Shown here: positions 18,327 to 28,415 of the stretch, piece by piece
Layout of the letters: each line of letters opens with the position of its first letter
Position numbering within the stretch: position 1 is the first letter of the stretch
Assembly: GCA_963837365.1 (NCBI GenBank)
Contig: CAWIMW010000001.1
Location: 992,001-1,056,000 of the forward strand
Reading direction: 5' to 3'
Length of the DNA: 64,000 nt
Source: CAWBXL01 sp963837365
Lineage (GTDB): Bacteria > Acidobacteriota > Terriglobia > Terriglobales > Acidobacteriaceae
Notes under the pieces: model-generated
Seen by the model: the letters and a program-made list of their open reading frames with translations, nothing else
The model's database searches: none
Told to the model about the DNA's origin: nothing
Position numbers and translations under genes: made by a program

Positions 18327-20985
18327 TTGGAAGCCAGAGATTCTCCGCAGAGTTGCCCGCTTAAACCTCGCTCCGACGCGTGAAGCCGAGATCGCCGATG
18401 AGCTTTCGCAGCACCTCGAAGATCGCTATCAGGAACTTCTCGCCAGCGGCCAATCAGAAGGCGCCGCATTCCGCACTTCACTCGACGAACTAAAAGGCGA
18501 GGACCTTCTCGCCAGCGGACTCAAGTCCGTCGAAAAGGCCTTTTACCGCGAGCCCATTGTGCCGGGAAAGGCGGGTAGGAATTTTTTCGAGGGTGTCCTT
18601 TACGATGTTCGCTATGCCCTGCGCATGTTGCGCAAGTCCCCGGGCTTCACGGCGGTCGCCATCCTCACTCTCGCTCTCGGCATCGGCGCAAACACAGCGA
18701 TATTCAGTGTGATCAATGGAGTGCTGCTCAGTCCGCTTCCCTACAAGAATCCGGAGCAACTCGTCGTCATCAAGGAAAACGATTCGCTCCCGAACGTGAT
18801 AGATATCCAGAGACAGACGCGCGCATTCTCGCAGGGCGGCGGAATCAATGTCGAGAAGATGGACTACATAGGCGCAACCGAACCTGTGCAAGTTCGTGTC
18901 GGACTCATCAATGCGGGGTTTCTCGAAACGCTAGGCGTGCAGCCGATACTGGGCCGGATCATTTCGCATGAGGAAGATGTACAAGGCGGGCCGCGTCTTG
19001 CCATGGTAAGCAACCATTTCTGGCAAAACTACCTTGGCAGCGATCCACATGCGGTGGGTAACACAATGCAACTGGGTGGAAACTCTTATACGGTGATCGG
19101 CGTAATGCCCGCGAGTTTTACTCCGCCAGCGGAGCATGCCGACGTTTTCGTTTCACTCATGGTCTTCGACCCGGAAGGTGGCGCTGAGCGCGATTTGCAC
19201 TTCATGCATACCTACTGGCGATTGAAGGCGGGCGTTACGCTGGCGCAGGCGCAGGCCGATATAGGCGCGATCGACCGCCGGCTCGCGGAGCAATATCCGG
19301 CCGAAGAAAAAGAACGGAAGAGCCAATTAGTTCCGCTGCATGAATGGCTGGTTGGAGACGTGCGGCCGGCACTGTTGGTGCTCTTCGGAGCTGTCGGCCT
19401 GGTGCTGCTGATTGCATGCGCGAATTTCGCGAGCTTGCTGATGATGCGGGCGGTTGCGGAGCGCCAGGAATTGGTGATCCGGGCGGCGCTGGGCGCGGGA
19501 CGCGGACGGCTCATCCGGAAAACTCTGACAGAGAGTTTACTGTTGTCGGTCTTCGGCGGTGTGGCTGGACTACTGTTCGCGAAGTGGGGCACGAGCCTGC
19601 TCCTGGCCTTGAGGCCGGAGGAACTGGCGCGGCTGAGCGGGATTCACATGGATACACGGGTGCTTCTTTTCGTCCTGGTGGTCTCATTGCTGACCGGCAT
19701 GGTGTTCGGAATGGCGCCGGCATGGATCGCGGCCCGCGCGGACGTTGCCGAGGCCCTGAAAGAGAGCGGGCGGAGCACAACTGCGAGCACGGTGGGGCGT
19801 AGCATACGGAAAATTTTGGTTACATCGGAACTGGCAGTTGCCTTGGTTCTGCTAGTGGGGGCCGGTTTGTTGATCAAAGGATTCTCACGATTGCGCTCGA
19901 TGAACCCCGGTTTCAATTCCGCGAACGTAATGACGATGTATCTTCAATTGCCCCAGACGCGATATCGCGAAATCCCCAAACAAACACAGTTTCGCCGCGA
20001 GTTGCTCACCCACTTGAATTCCCTGCCGGGCGTACAGGCAGCGATGGTGACTGATATACCGCTCGGCGGTAATTATGTGGGCCACAATTTTGTCATCGAC
20101 GGACGCCCTCCCGTAGCCGTGGGGAGTGAGCCCTCGGTGCAAACCCTTTCGGTGATGGGCGATTACTTCCACGTGATGCAGATTCCCCTGCGCGCGGGTC
20201 GCGACTTCACCCCCTTGGATCGCGAAGAGCAACCACTGGTGGCAGTTGTAAACGAGGAAATGGTGCGGCAATTTCTCCCGCATGAAAACCCAATCGGCGC
20301 GCGGATCCATTGGGCACGCGAGACAGGGCCGCCACGATGGATGACCGTCATCGGCGTGGTGGCCGACGTAAAACATTCAGGATTGAATCAACCGACGGAC
20401 CCCGCTGTATATACCCCTTTCCCGCAGTCCGACGAAGCCTGGAGAAGCTTTATGACGCTCGCCATCCGGTCTCCGGATACGTCTCCTGGGCTGGTTGAAG
20501 AAGTGAAGAAGCAGATCTGGAGCGTGGACAGCCAGATTCCGGTGAGCGACGTGCACGCCATGGACGAGCTCATCGCTGTGTCGCTTGCGCAGCAGCGCTT
20601 CAACATGCTGCTCCTCGGACTCTTTGCCGTGCTCGCGTTGATCCTGGCGGCGGTGGGAATTTACGGCGCGATGGCCTATGCCGTAAGCCAGCGAACGCAT
20701 GAGATCGGCATACGGACAGCGCTGGGAGCACAGCGGCGTGACGTGTTACGGCTCGTTATGAAAGATGGAACGAAAATCGCGCTCTTCGGCATCGCCACCG
20801 GGATTGCAGGAGCGCTTGCGCTGACTCGCCTGATGGCCAGCCTGCTTTTCGAGGTGAAGCCGACAGACCCCGCCACATTCGCGGATGTCGCAATCCTGCT
20901 CGCACTGGTCGCGCTCGCGGCTTGCTACATCCCGGCGCGCCGCGCAGTGCGCGTGAATCCTATGGTCGCTTTGAGATACGAGTAG
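18319..20985 (+). CDS. ADOP-type ABC transporter permease (duplicated MacB/FtsX)
   Basis: 888 residues from MPDWKPEILR. An N-terminal ADOP-specific helical segment (EAEIADELSQHLEDRYQEL, residues ~25-45) is followed by two MacB-PCD plus FtsX modules, each with its own membrane helices: RMLRKSPGFTAVAILTLALG starts the first and ILVTSELAVALVLLVGAGLL the second. The last FtsX domain ends PARRAVRVNPMVALRYE. The family exports small molecules or peptides, or acts as a mechanotransmitter, with an ATPase that is not encoded next to it. It is translationally coupled to PadR. Confidence 0.9.
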   Translation: MPDWKPEILRRVARLNLAPTREAEIADELSQHLEDRYQELLASGQSEGAAFRTSLDELKGEDLLASGLKSVEKAFYREPIVPGKAGRNFFEGVLYDVRYALRMLRKSPGFTAVAILTLALGIGANTAIFSVINGVLLSPLPYKNPEQLVVIKENDSLPNVIDIQRQTRAFSQGGGINVEKMDYIGATEPVQVRVGLINAGFLETLGVQPILGRIISHEEDVQGGPRLAMVSNHFWQNYLGSDPHAVGNTMQLGGNSYTVIGVMPASFTPPAEHADVFVSLMVFDPEGGAERDLHFMHTYWRLKAGVTLAQAQADIGAIDRRLAEQYPAEEKERKSQLVPLHEWLVGDVRPALLVLFGAVGLVLLIACANFASLLMMRAVAERQELVIRAALGAGRGRLIRKTLTESLLLSVFGGVAGLLFAKWGTSLLLALRPEELARLSGIHMDTRVLLFVLVVSLLTGMVFGMAPAWIAARADVAEALKESGRSTTASTVGRSIRKILVTSELAVALVLLVGAGLLIKGFSRLRSMNPGFNSANVMTMYLQLPQTRYREIPKQTQFRRELLTHLNSLPGVQAAMVTDIPLGGNYVGHNFVIDGRPPVAVGSEPSVQTLSVMGDYFHVMQIPLRAGRDFTPLDREEQPLVAVVNEEMVRQFLPHENPIGARIHWARETGPPRWMTVIGVVADVKHSGLNQPTDPAVYTPFPQSDEAWRSFMTLAIRSPDTSPGLVEEVKKQIWSVDSQIPVSDVHAMDELIAVSLAQQRFNMLLLGLFAVLALILAAVGIYGAMAYAVSQRTHEIGIRTALGAQRRDVLRLVMKDGTKIALFGIATGIAGALALTRLMASLLFEVKPTDPATFADVAILLALVALAACYIPARRAVRVNPMVALRYE

Positions 20986-21319
20986 TCCTTTGCGCAAGTG
21001 ACTGGAAACCATTCCTTAGAACACGCTGGCATAAGCGTGTGGGGACTTCTGAAGCATTTTGCGGCACGCACGCAGGCGCGTCGCTCCACAGGTCTGTTTT
21101 GTGGACACTACTGGCGATTGTTCCCGAGTGAGGGAACCCTGAAGCTATGCCGGGCCACAAGTCTGTAACCGGAGAAATGAAATCTGGCTGACTTCCATGA
21201 AGTCCTCTTCGGGGAAGTCTGCCGCTGGACGATCAGTGAAATTCTTCCCGGACAACATGCAATCCAGAAAATATTGTGTGGGGGGTTAGAGCTTTCGCAA
21301 CATAGCCCGTCTTGGCAAG
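20986..21319. other. Gene-free gap with a small terminator-like hairpin
   Basis: Between the ADOP stop and the corrected end of the metallopeptidase. A 7-bp stem ACACGCT (21021-21027) and AGCGTGT (21034-21040) encloses GGCATA and may end ADOP transcription. Reading through the uncorrected metallopeptidase frame gives a spurious tail to 21108. Confidence 0.4.
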
Positions 21320-23483
21320 TTATTGGACGGTCGCAAGCGCTTTTTGTGTTGCTTGCAGCAAAGCATCCGCTCCCACAGGTTTCCCCGTGGCGTTCTCCAT
21401 CCACAAGGTCCGGCGTGACCCGCCCCATCTTGGCGATGCGCTCGAACTCCGGCCCGATACTCCCGGCCTTTTTCATCTGCTCTTCGATCTGGTGAGCGAT
21501 CAAGTGGCCAATCGGATAGTCCGGCAGATACAGGAAATAATTAATCATGTGGGAGTACACACCCAGCAGAATCACATCCTTCTTGTGGAACACCGGCGCG
21601 TAGTAGCGGTTCCAAATATCTTTTGCAATCTGGACTGTCGCCTCGTTCAATTGTTTCGGGGTGGCATCGGGATGGTCGTACATCCAATGCCACACCGCAA
21701 TGTCCACTAAGGCCACTCCGGAAATCTCGTATGTGGCCCAAAAATCATTCAATGTTTTCAGTGCCTCGCTTTTTGCGTCTGGCGCCGCTAACCCCAGCAA
21801 CTCAAGGTCCTGTCCCTGAAATACAAATGCCAGTGCCTCGGTAAACGCCGTCCCAGGGACGCCGCTTAGTAGAGGATGATCCACATCGTTGAGCGACAGA
21901 GTCTGCTCCACGTTATGCCCCATCTCATGCACCGCGATATTGAAACCCTTATAGTTCATGCCAGTCTTTTCGATGCGAGTCCGCAGGTGCGCCTTCTCGC
22001 TGCGCATTTGCGCGCCCATGGCGTGGCCGGAGCCGCGTGCCGGATCTACCACAATGTTGTCCGCAATATATTTCGCCCGTTCGGGAGCGAATCCCAACTT
22101 CATCAGCAGGTTCGGGATGTCTTTCTTGTATGCCTCCGCGTTCGGATAGCGTTTCCTGACAATCTCATCAAGCTGTGCTTCCGTGTACCTACTGGCCGGC
22201 CGAAAGCCGCTATACCAGATGTCGAACGGCTCTAATGGCCGTCCCAGGCGCGTTTCAATCAGTTTGGCAGTTTGCGCGGCCTGCGGAGAAGTCAAAACCT
22301 GCTCCAGCATGGCTTTGACTCTGGCCTCGGGAAGTTCACGGTCTTCCTCAAACCGGCGCGCCATCAGGGTCGGAGCCGTCGGCGAATACGGGTCCGCTTT
22401 CCGTGCGGCCTGAAATGTCTTCAGCAGCATCGCGTACCGAGTGTCTGGCTCACGGATGTTGCTGGCGCTTTTCGTCTTGATCGCGGAAGGTTCCGAGTCA
22501 ATTTCTGGGGATGGTTTTACTTCATTGCTGTACGGGTCCCAATCCACGCCGGGGTTGTCCACCACGACTGCCGGTATAGTCTGCGTAATAATGCGTTCCA
22601 TCACCTCCTGAATCATGCGCTGCTTGGCCAGGCCATTCTGGGTATCGGCGTAGTCCGCTTTAATTTCATCCCGCAGGTTCCAGTGACTCAGCAGGCGCAT
22701 CCTGGGCGGAAACAATCGCTGCCCATTGGCATCGGTCAAGTGATGCATCCAGATGTTATATTCGTCGATATAACCTGCCGCCTCAGCTTCCGCTCCGCTG
22801 ATGGCCAAATTAACCTGGGCCGGAATGCGTTTAGAAAATCCCTGTGCCAGCCGGGCCTCAGCCCACTGCCTGCGCGTCCAGGTTGGCCCGTCCTTGAGCC
22901 GCTCATCCAGTGTGGTGAGAGGGAAATTCAACAAGACCACAAAGGCCAGCTTGTTCTGAAAAAAATCGTCCAGCACGTGCGCCGACGGATCATACCCCGC
23001 GAAGGTCTGGTCAAAGGGAAGCACCGGCCCCAGGTCGAGGTCCATCTGCTGGCGGAACTGCCGGTTGATCTCGTGCATGTGGCCGGAAAGCTCCTCCAGC
23101 AAATATTCAAAGCGGTTGAACATGGTGTCCAACATCGCCTGGTCTCCGGCAAAGTTCGTGCTGACAAACTCCGCAAAAGTGCCGGCGTCACCATCCTCAG
23201 GACGCCAGAATTCTCCAACCTGCACCAACCCGCGCTGGACGCGGGCCCGCTGCTGTTCTCCAAACTTCGTTACCAATTCAGCTTCCAGCCTTTGCGTGGT
23301 AGCGTTCATCCAGGCCGGCGCAGTAGGCTGCGCGACCGGCTGCGTAGAAGTAGACATGGCTTGCTCCTGAGATTGAATAGGCGGCAAAGTGAGTAGGACA
23401 GCGATCAGCAATACAACAATTCTGATAAACCGAAGGTGAGTGCTCCGGAGGCAACGCCGGCCCGAATCCATACTGAGCGCCAT
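21320..23483 (-). CDS. Secreted zinc metallopeptidase (HEMGH), one frameshift near the C-terminus
   Basis: About 720 residues with an N-terminal signal peptide (hydrophobic RIVVLLIAVLLTLPPIQS). The zinc motif HEMGHN is at about residue 517 and FTEALAFVFQG follows, supplying a candidate third-ligand Glu. The arrangement is reminiscent of M3-like gluzincins, but I cannot name the family with certainty. The frame breaks near 21404 (GRVTPDL), where one extra base is read. In the restored frame the protein continues WMENATGKPVG and stops at 21320-21322. Start choice is uncertain within the first five codons. Confidence 0.75.
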
Positions 23484-23520
23484 CTTATCGCAAGTGCGGT
23501 CAGCCTGTATTCAGGGCAGC

Positions 23521-25062
23521 TTATGAATTGACTGGGGATTCGGTTTCGCCCTTGCTTTCAGCGCCGGTTTCAGCGGCGGGGATTTTTCCCTTGCGCTCTA
23601 TCATGGCGTTCCAGAGCTGGTCCTGAGAGTTCAGCAGAACATGCTCAGCATCCTTGTACTCAGTGATGTCTTCCAGGATTCCTATGTATTGCTGAATTTT
23701 ACCGGTGGTATCTGGAACAGGGAAAAAGCGGTCCCATATCCACCGGGGGCGGCCGTCGGGGCCCACAATGCGGAACTCCACTTCTCCTCGTTCTCCCTTT
23801 TTCTGCTTTTCCAGGACTTGCTCTCCAATTTCCCTGTCTTCGGCGATCATCGGCCTCAGCCAGGAAGCAGGATCGGAGTACAAACTCTCGCAAGATTGTC
23901 CCCAAAGTTTCTGATAACTGGAACTCACATAGGAAAACGTCTGGGTGGCCGCATCCTTCACCCAAAATACCTGATGAATGTTATTAGCCAGCAAGTCCAG
24001 TTTGGTCTCGGTGCTGCGCACCATGTCCAGCATGGAGTTGATCGCGGAACCCAGTTCGGAAATTTCATCCGCTCCGCTTAACTGAACATGTTTAGCGGTC
24101 CAGTGATGCAAGGCAATCTGTGAAACCTGGTCATGAAGTTGAGCCAGCCGGGACAGCACGCTGTGGTGTAACAGAAGCCAGGTCGTGAGCGCGAACGAAA
24201 ACCCAAGGAGGCATAACGCAACCAGAAAATAATGAATTCCAGTGAGCCCGCTCTGTGAAATGCGGCGGTTTCCGTCTGCCCGTAGGATGAGCGCAGGTTG
24301 TTCGTGAATATCGCGCAGCATGGCATACGCAGATATGGTGTTGGAGTCGAGCACCTGGATCGGGAATCCTTCGGGGTCGGCCGAAAACTGTCCGCGTGCC
24401 CAGCGAAAGTCAGATGGCAAATCAGGTGCGGTTACAGTCGCGACCGATAAGTGAGTGCGGGTTATTGTTTGCAGGTCCATCAACGCCTGAGAGTCAAGAT
24501 TGCGGGTCATGACAACCACTCCCCGGACTGGCCCTCGATGTTCGGTCGTAGTAATTGGGCAAGCTGCAATTAACACTGTGCCAGTGGGTTGAAGCAAAAA
24601 TCCATAAGCATGAGTCGCCGACGAAATAACATGGCGTAGCCACGGATCGGAGGCTAGAGACCGACGCATTTCGGGGGCCATGTCGGCTGATAAGTGCTGA
24701 TGAAAATCATAGACCTTGGAAAAAACAACGCGTCCAGCATGATCAGTCACCAATACAGAATTCAGACGCAACCCCTGTAAGGTCCCATCCTGAAACTCAT
24801 CCGCAATCGCTTTGGGGGAAGGTATGGCGATATATTCATACATCCTGTCCCAGGCGCCGTAGTCATTGGTCGTGGCATTCAGACTGGCCAGACTGTTGTG
24901 CATTAGCTCGTTGCGAACTCGCTCCACAGTTGTACGTGCTTGCTCTTCTTCCAGATGCGAGAAACTTTGCATTACGAAGATGTGGGCCGCAAAGTAGAGG
25001 AGTGCAATCAGCCCGACGATCGTGACCGCCAGGATGGTGAATGTCTTGCGTTGCAGTGTCAT
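23521..25062 (-). CDS. CHASE4-HAMP-PAS sensory protein without an output domain
   Basis: About 513 residues. A first membrane helix (ILAVTIVGLIALLYFAAHIF) is followed by a periplasmic CHASE4-type domain with NDYGAWDRMYEYI. A second helix comes near residue 275 (HYFLVALCLLGFSFALTTWLLL). Next are HAMP-like sequence (DEISELGSAINSMLDMV) and a PAS/PAC unit (DAATQTFSYVSSSYQKLWG, GRPRWIWDRFFPV). It then ends in a charged tail without histidine kinase, GGDEF or methyl-accepting sequences, so signalling would need a partner. No frameshift was found at the end. Confidence 0.8.
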   Translation of the reverse strand: MTLQRKTFTILAVTIVGLIALLYFAAHIFVMQSFSHLEEEQARTTVERVRNELMHNSLASLNATTNDYGAWDRMYEYIAIPSPKAIADEFQDGTLQGLRLNSVLVTDHAGRVVFSKVYDFHQHLSADMAPEMRRSLASDPWLRHVISSATHAYGFLLQPTGTVLIAACPITTTEHRGPVRGVVVMTRNLDSQALMDLQTITRTHLSVATVTAPDLPSDFRWARGQFSADPEGFPIQVLDSNTISAYAMLRDIHEQPALILRADGNRRISQSGLTGIHYFLVALCLLGFSFALTTWLLLHHSVLSRLAQLHDQVSQIALHHWTAKHVQLSGADEISELGSAINSMLDMVRSTETKLDLLANNIHQVFWVKDAATQTFSYVSSSYQKLWGQSCESLYSDPASWLRPMIAEDREIGEQVLEKQKKGERGEVEFRIVGPDGRPRWIWDRFFPVPDTTGKIQQYIGILEDITEYKDAEHVLLNSQDQLWNAMIERKGKIPAAETGAESKGETESPVNS

Positions 25063-25230
25063 GCCCATGAACACATTAGTGTGGGAATACCCAATTGGAA
25101 TATCGGAAGAAGCTGCGCATACTTTACTGCCTAGCGGCGGTAGGGACGGCCCAGCACGGGCGCACAGGAAAGTAGACTAATTGTCCGCGGGAATTTGCTA
25201 AGAAGTTCCTAATCAGGGGCCTGGCGGAAC

Positions 25231-26652
25231 TCAGCGCCTTGGACGGTACACGTGGGTGCTGGTACCAAAGAAGACTTCCGCGGATTCCATGACCGTCTCC
25301 GAGAGCGTGGGGTGAGGGTGAATGGTCAACGCAATGTCTTTGGCCAACGCCGCCATCTCAATGGCGAGCACACCTTCCGCGATCAGCTCTCCCGCGCCCG
25401 ATCCTACGATGCCAACGCCGAGTACGCGTTCAGTTTCCGGATCAATCACCAGCTTGGTCATGCCTTCAGTGCGGTCAAGAGTGACTGCACGGCCCGATGC
25501 GCCCCAAGGGAACTTTGCGACTTTGACCGTGCGGCCGTCTTTCTGGGCTTGCGTCTCCGTGAGCCCGGCCCAGGCGATTTCGGGGTCGGTGAACACAACT
25601 GCGGGAATCGCATTGGGTTCAAAAGCAACTTTGTGCCCAGCGATGGCTTCCACGGCGGTGCGGCCCTCGTGAGAAGCTTTGTGTGCGAGCATGGGTTCGC
25701 CGACTACATCGCCGATTGCATAAATTGTGGGATCGTCGGTTTGTAGCTGCTTGTTGACCTGAATAAAGCCGCGTTGCCCCACTTTGACTTGGGTCTTATC
25801 CAAGCCAGGGATTTCAGAATTAGGTTTGCGCCCAACGGAAACCAGGACTTTCTCGAAAACCTGCTCGCGCTCTTTGACGTCCGCACCGTCAAAGCTGACC
25901 CGGATGCCATTGCCTTCGTCTTTCACCCCGGTTACGGTGGTGTTGAGCATGATGGAGTGGAAAATCTTCTCCATGCGCTTGTACAGCGGCAACACCAGAT
26001 CTCGGTCCGCTCCCGGCAATAACCCAGCCGTCATTTCCACCACCGATACGTTTGTCCCCAGAGCGGCATACACGGTGCCGAGCTCGAGCCCAATGTACCC
26101 TCCACCAACCACCAATAACGTCTTAGGAACGTCTTCCAGGTCCAGAGCGCCGGTAGAGTCCATCATGCGCGGAGTATCGAGCTTCAAGCTCGGAATCACC
26201 GCTGGGCGTGATCCGGTGGCGATGACGATCTTGTCGAAGGTCAGGTTTTGTGCGCTGCCGTCTGTTTTGGTCACGCGCAAGGTGGTCGAATTCTCAAATG
26301 CCGCCCGGCCCTGAATGTATTCCACCTTCCGCAGCTTGGCGATCTGGCCTGTCCCGCCGGTGAGCTTGTTTACCACGCTCTCTTTGAAACTGCGCAGACG
26401 GGCAACGTCGATCTTTGGTTCGGCAAATTCCACGCCCCAATTCTTGGCGTGGCGGGATTCTTCTATCAGCTTGGCGATATGCAGCAATGCTTTCGAGGGA
26501 ATGCAGCCGCGGTATAAACAGACTCCGCCCGGATTCGTCTCCGGGTCAATCAGCGTGACCTTTATTCCCAGGTCAGCAGCAAGAAAAGCGGCGGCGTAGC
26601 CTCCAGGGCCAGCGCCAATCACAGCAATGTGCAAGTTCGTAGAATCCGTCAT
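25231..26652 (-). CDS. lpdA: Dihydrolipoyl dehydrogenase (E3)
   Basis: 473 residues, the usual size. The FAD-binding GAGPGGYAAAF is at residues ~13-23, the redox disulfide CLYRGC uses Cys45 and Cys50, and a second NAD-binding motif GGGYIGLELG is near residue 185. The active-site HPHPTLSE lies at about residues 445-452. It re-oxidises the lipoyl groups of the pyruvate dehydrogenase E2, passing electrons to NAD. It is the third gene of the aceE-aceF-lpd operon, 9 bases after aceF. Confidence 0.95.
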   Translation of the reverse strand: MTDSTNLHIAVIGAGPGGYAAAFLAADLGIKVTLIDPETNPGGVCLYRGCIPSKALLHIAKLIEESRHAKNWGVEFAEPKIDVARLRSFKESVVNKLTGGTGQIAKLRKVEYIQGRAAFENSTTLRVTKTDGSAQNLTFDKIVIATGSRPAVIPSLKLDTPRMMDSTGALDLEDVPKTLLVVGGGYIGLELGTVYAALGTNVSVVEMTAGLLPGADRDLVLPLYKRMEKIFHSIMLNTTVTGVKDEGNGIRVSFDGADVKEREQVFEKVLVSVGRKPNSEIPGLDKTQVKVGQRGFIQVNKQLQTDDPTIYAIGDVVGEPMLAHKASHEGRTAVEAIAGHKVAFEPNAIPAVVFTDPEIAWAGLTETQAQKDGRTVKVAKFPWGASGRAVTLDRTEGMTKLVIDPETERVLGVGIVGSGAGELIAEGVLAIEMAALAKDIALTIHPHPTLSETVMESAEVFFGTSTHVYRPRR

Positions 26653-26661
26653 TCGATTGTC

Positions 26662-28374
26662 TTATCCCTGGACCGACAGCAGGAAGGGTTGTTCAAAGGC
26701 TTCGGCCACCCAACGCAGGAAGCGCGCCGCATCAGCTCCGTCAATCAACCGGTGATCGTAAGAAAGTGAGAGCGGCAGCACCAGGCGCGGCTCAAACTTG
26801 TTGTTCATCCAGATGGGCTCGGTACTGGAGCGTGACAAGCCAAGGATCGCGACTTCGGGATGATTCACGATGGGTGAAAAGCCAGTACCACCAATGCCGC
26901 CAAGGTTAGTGATAGTGAAAGTGCCGCCCGCCATGTCGTCGGGGGTCAACTTCTTCTCCTTGGCTTTCCTCGACATCTGCGTCAGTTCAGCGGCCAGCTC
27001 GACAATATTTTTCTTGTCCACGTCGCGAATCACCGGGACCAACAGTCCACGATCGGTATCCACTGCGACCCCGATATTGATGTATTGCTTATAAACAATC
27101 TCTTCTTTCGCCAGATCAATGCTAGCGTTGAACTGCGGAAAAACCTTCAAGGCCGAGGCAACGACTTTTAGAGCAATGGCGGTCACCGTCATCTTGCCGC
27201 CGGCTTCCTGCGCGCGAGGCGCGAAGCGCGCCCGCAATTGCTCCAGTTCAGTGATGTCCGCTTTGTCCTGCTGGGTAACGTGAGGGATGGTGTTCCAGGC
27301 TTCGCGAAGATGTTCGGCGGTCTTGCGGCGGACTCCGCGCATGGAGACCCGTTCGATCTTGCCCCATTTGCCAAAATCGGGGAGCACCGGCTCCGTAAAC
27401 TGCGTAGAGCGCACTGTGCCTGAAGCGATTGCCGCCAACAGACCCTTGGCATGGGCTTTGACATCGTCCTCGCTGATGCGCCCGCCCGGGCCTGAACCTT
27501 TCACATCGTGGATGTCGACGCCAAGTTCCCGCGCCAGCCGCCGAACATGCGGCGCGGCCGGAACCGGAGCGCGATGTTCTGTGCCTGCGGTTTTTGCCAA
27601 ATTCGCCGGCATGGCGAAGCTGACGGCCGATGGCTGTGGTTGATCGGGCCGCAGCACCTGCTCTTCGGTCTTGCCTTCAGCCTGGATCGCGGCATGAAGT
27701 GACACCCGCGCATCGTGCTGCTCGGACCCATGCTCGACCGGCACATGCTTGGCCTTCGCGGGGGCGGCGGAGGTGCTGCCTTCGAGCGTGAAAATCAACT
27801 GTCCGACTTTGACCTTTTCGCCTTCTTTAACTTTGACTTCTTTCACTACGCCGCTTACCGAAGAAGGAACTTCTACCACGGCCTTGTCGGTCTCCAACTC
27901 CATCACCGGCTGGCCTTCGGAAACCTTGGTGCCGGGAGAAACCATCAACCTCACCAAATCTCCCTGATGAACGTTCTCCCCCAGTTCGGGAAGTGTAAAT
28001 TCCGATGGCCTAGACGTGACCTGTGCAGGGGCGGCAGGTGGTGCAACCTGAGGCCCGGCAGCAGTTTTAGTGGTAGCTGCCAGCGGAGCCGGTTGAGGTT
28101 TAGCAGGGGCAACTTCGGCAGGCACAAGCTTGGCCCCAGTCCCATTCTCCAACGTAAAAATCACCTGGCCGACCTTGACCTTCTCGCCTTCTTTAACCCG
28201 TATTTCTTTGACTGTGCCGCTTACCGAGGAAGGGACTTCAACCACAGCCTTGTCAGTCTCCAGTTCCATGACAGGCTGGCCTTCGGCAATGCTGGCGCCG
28301 GGGGAAATCATCAGCCGGACAAGATCACCTTGGTGAATATTCTCGCCCAGTTCCGGTAGTTTGAATTCGGTCAC
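26662..28374 (-). CDS. aceF: Dihydrolipoyllysine acetyltransferase (pyruvate dehydrogenase E2)
   Basis: 570 residues. Two N-terminal lipoyl domains carry the ETDKAVVEV motif, with lipoyl-lysines at about Lys42 and Lys163. A Pro/Ala linker, the peripheral-subunit-binding domain (PHVRRLARELGVDIHDVKGSG, about residues 276-296) and the catalytic domain ending YDHRLIDGADAARF (His ~541) follow. It transfers acetyl groups to CoA within the complex. The two lipoyl domains are nearly identical, a recent or homogenised duplication. It lies 41 bases downstream of aceE in the same operon. Confidence 0.95.
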   Translation of the reverse strand: MTEFKLPELGENIHQGDLVRLMISPGASIAEGQPVMELETDKAVVEVPSSVSGTVKEIRVKEGEKVKVGQVIFTLENGTGAKLVPAEVAPAKPQPAPLAATTKTAAGPQVAPPAAPAQVTSRPSEFTLPELGENVHQGDLVRLMVSPGTKVSEGQPVMELETDKAVVEVPSSVSGVVKEVKVKEGEKVKVGQLIFTLEGSTSAAPAKAKHVPVEHGSEQHDARVSLHAAIQAEGKTEEQVLRPDQPQPSAVSFAMPANLAKTAGTEHRAPVPAAPHVRRLARELGVDIHDVKGSGPGGRISEDDVKAHAKGLLAAIASGTVRSTQFTEPVLPDFGKWGKIERVSMRGVRRKTAEHLREAWNTIPHVTQQDKADITELEQLRARFAPRAQEAGGKMTVTAIALKVVASALKVFPQFNASIDLAKEEIVYKQYINIGVAVDTDRGLLVPVIRDVDKKNIVELAAELTQMSRKAKEKKLTPDDMAGGTFTITNLGGIGGTGFSPIVNHPEVAILGLSRSSTEPIWMNNKFEPRLVLPLSLSYDHRLIDGADAARFLRWVAEAFEQPFLLSVQG

Positions 28375-28415
28375 GCAGGTCCCTTTCGTTCTTTAATGGA
28401 AGATGATCCCACTAC

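Noticed and set aside
22272..23396. A 374-residue plus-strand open frame
   Set aside because: It lies wholly antisense to the metallopeptidase gene and has no family features; it is a shadow of GC-rich coding sequence.
26662..28374. A near-identical internal DNA duplication of ~240 bases
   Set aside because: It is explained by the two lipoyl domains of aceF and is not a separate repeat element.
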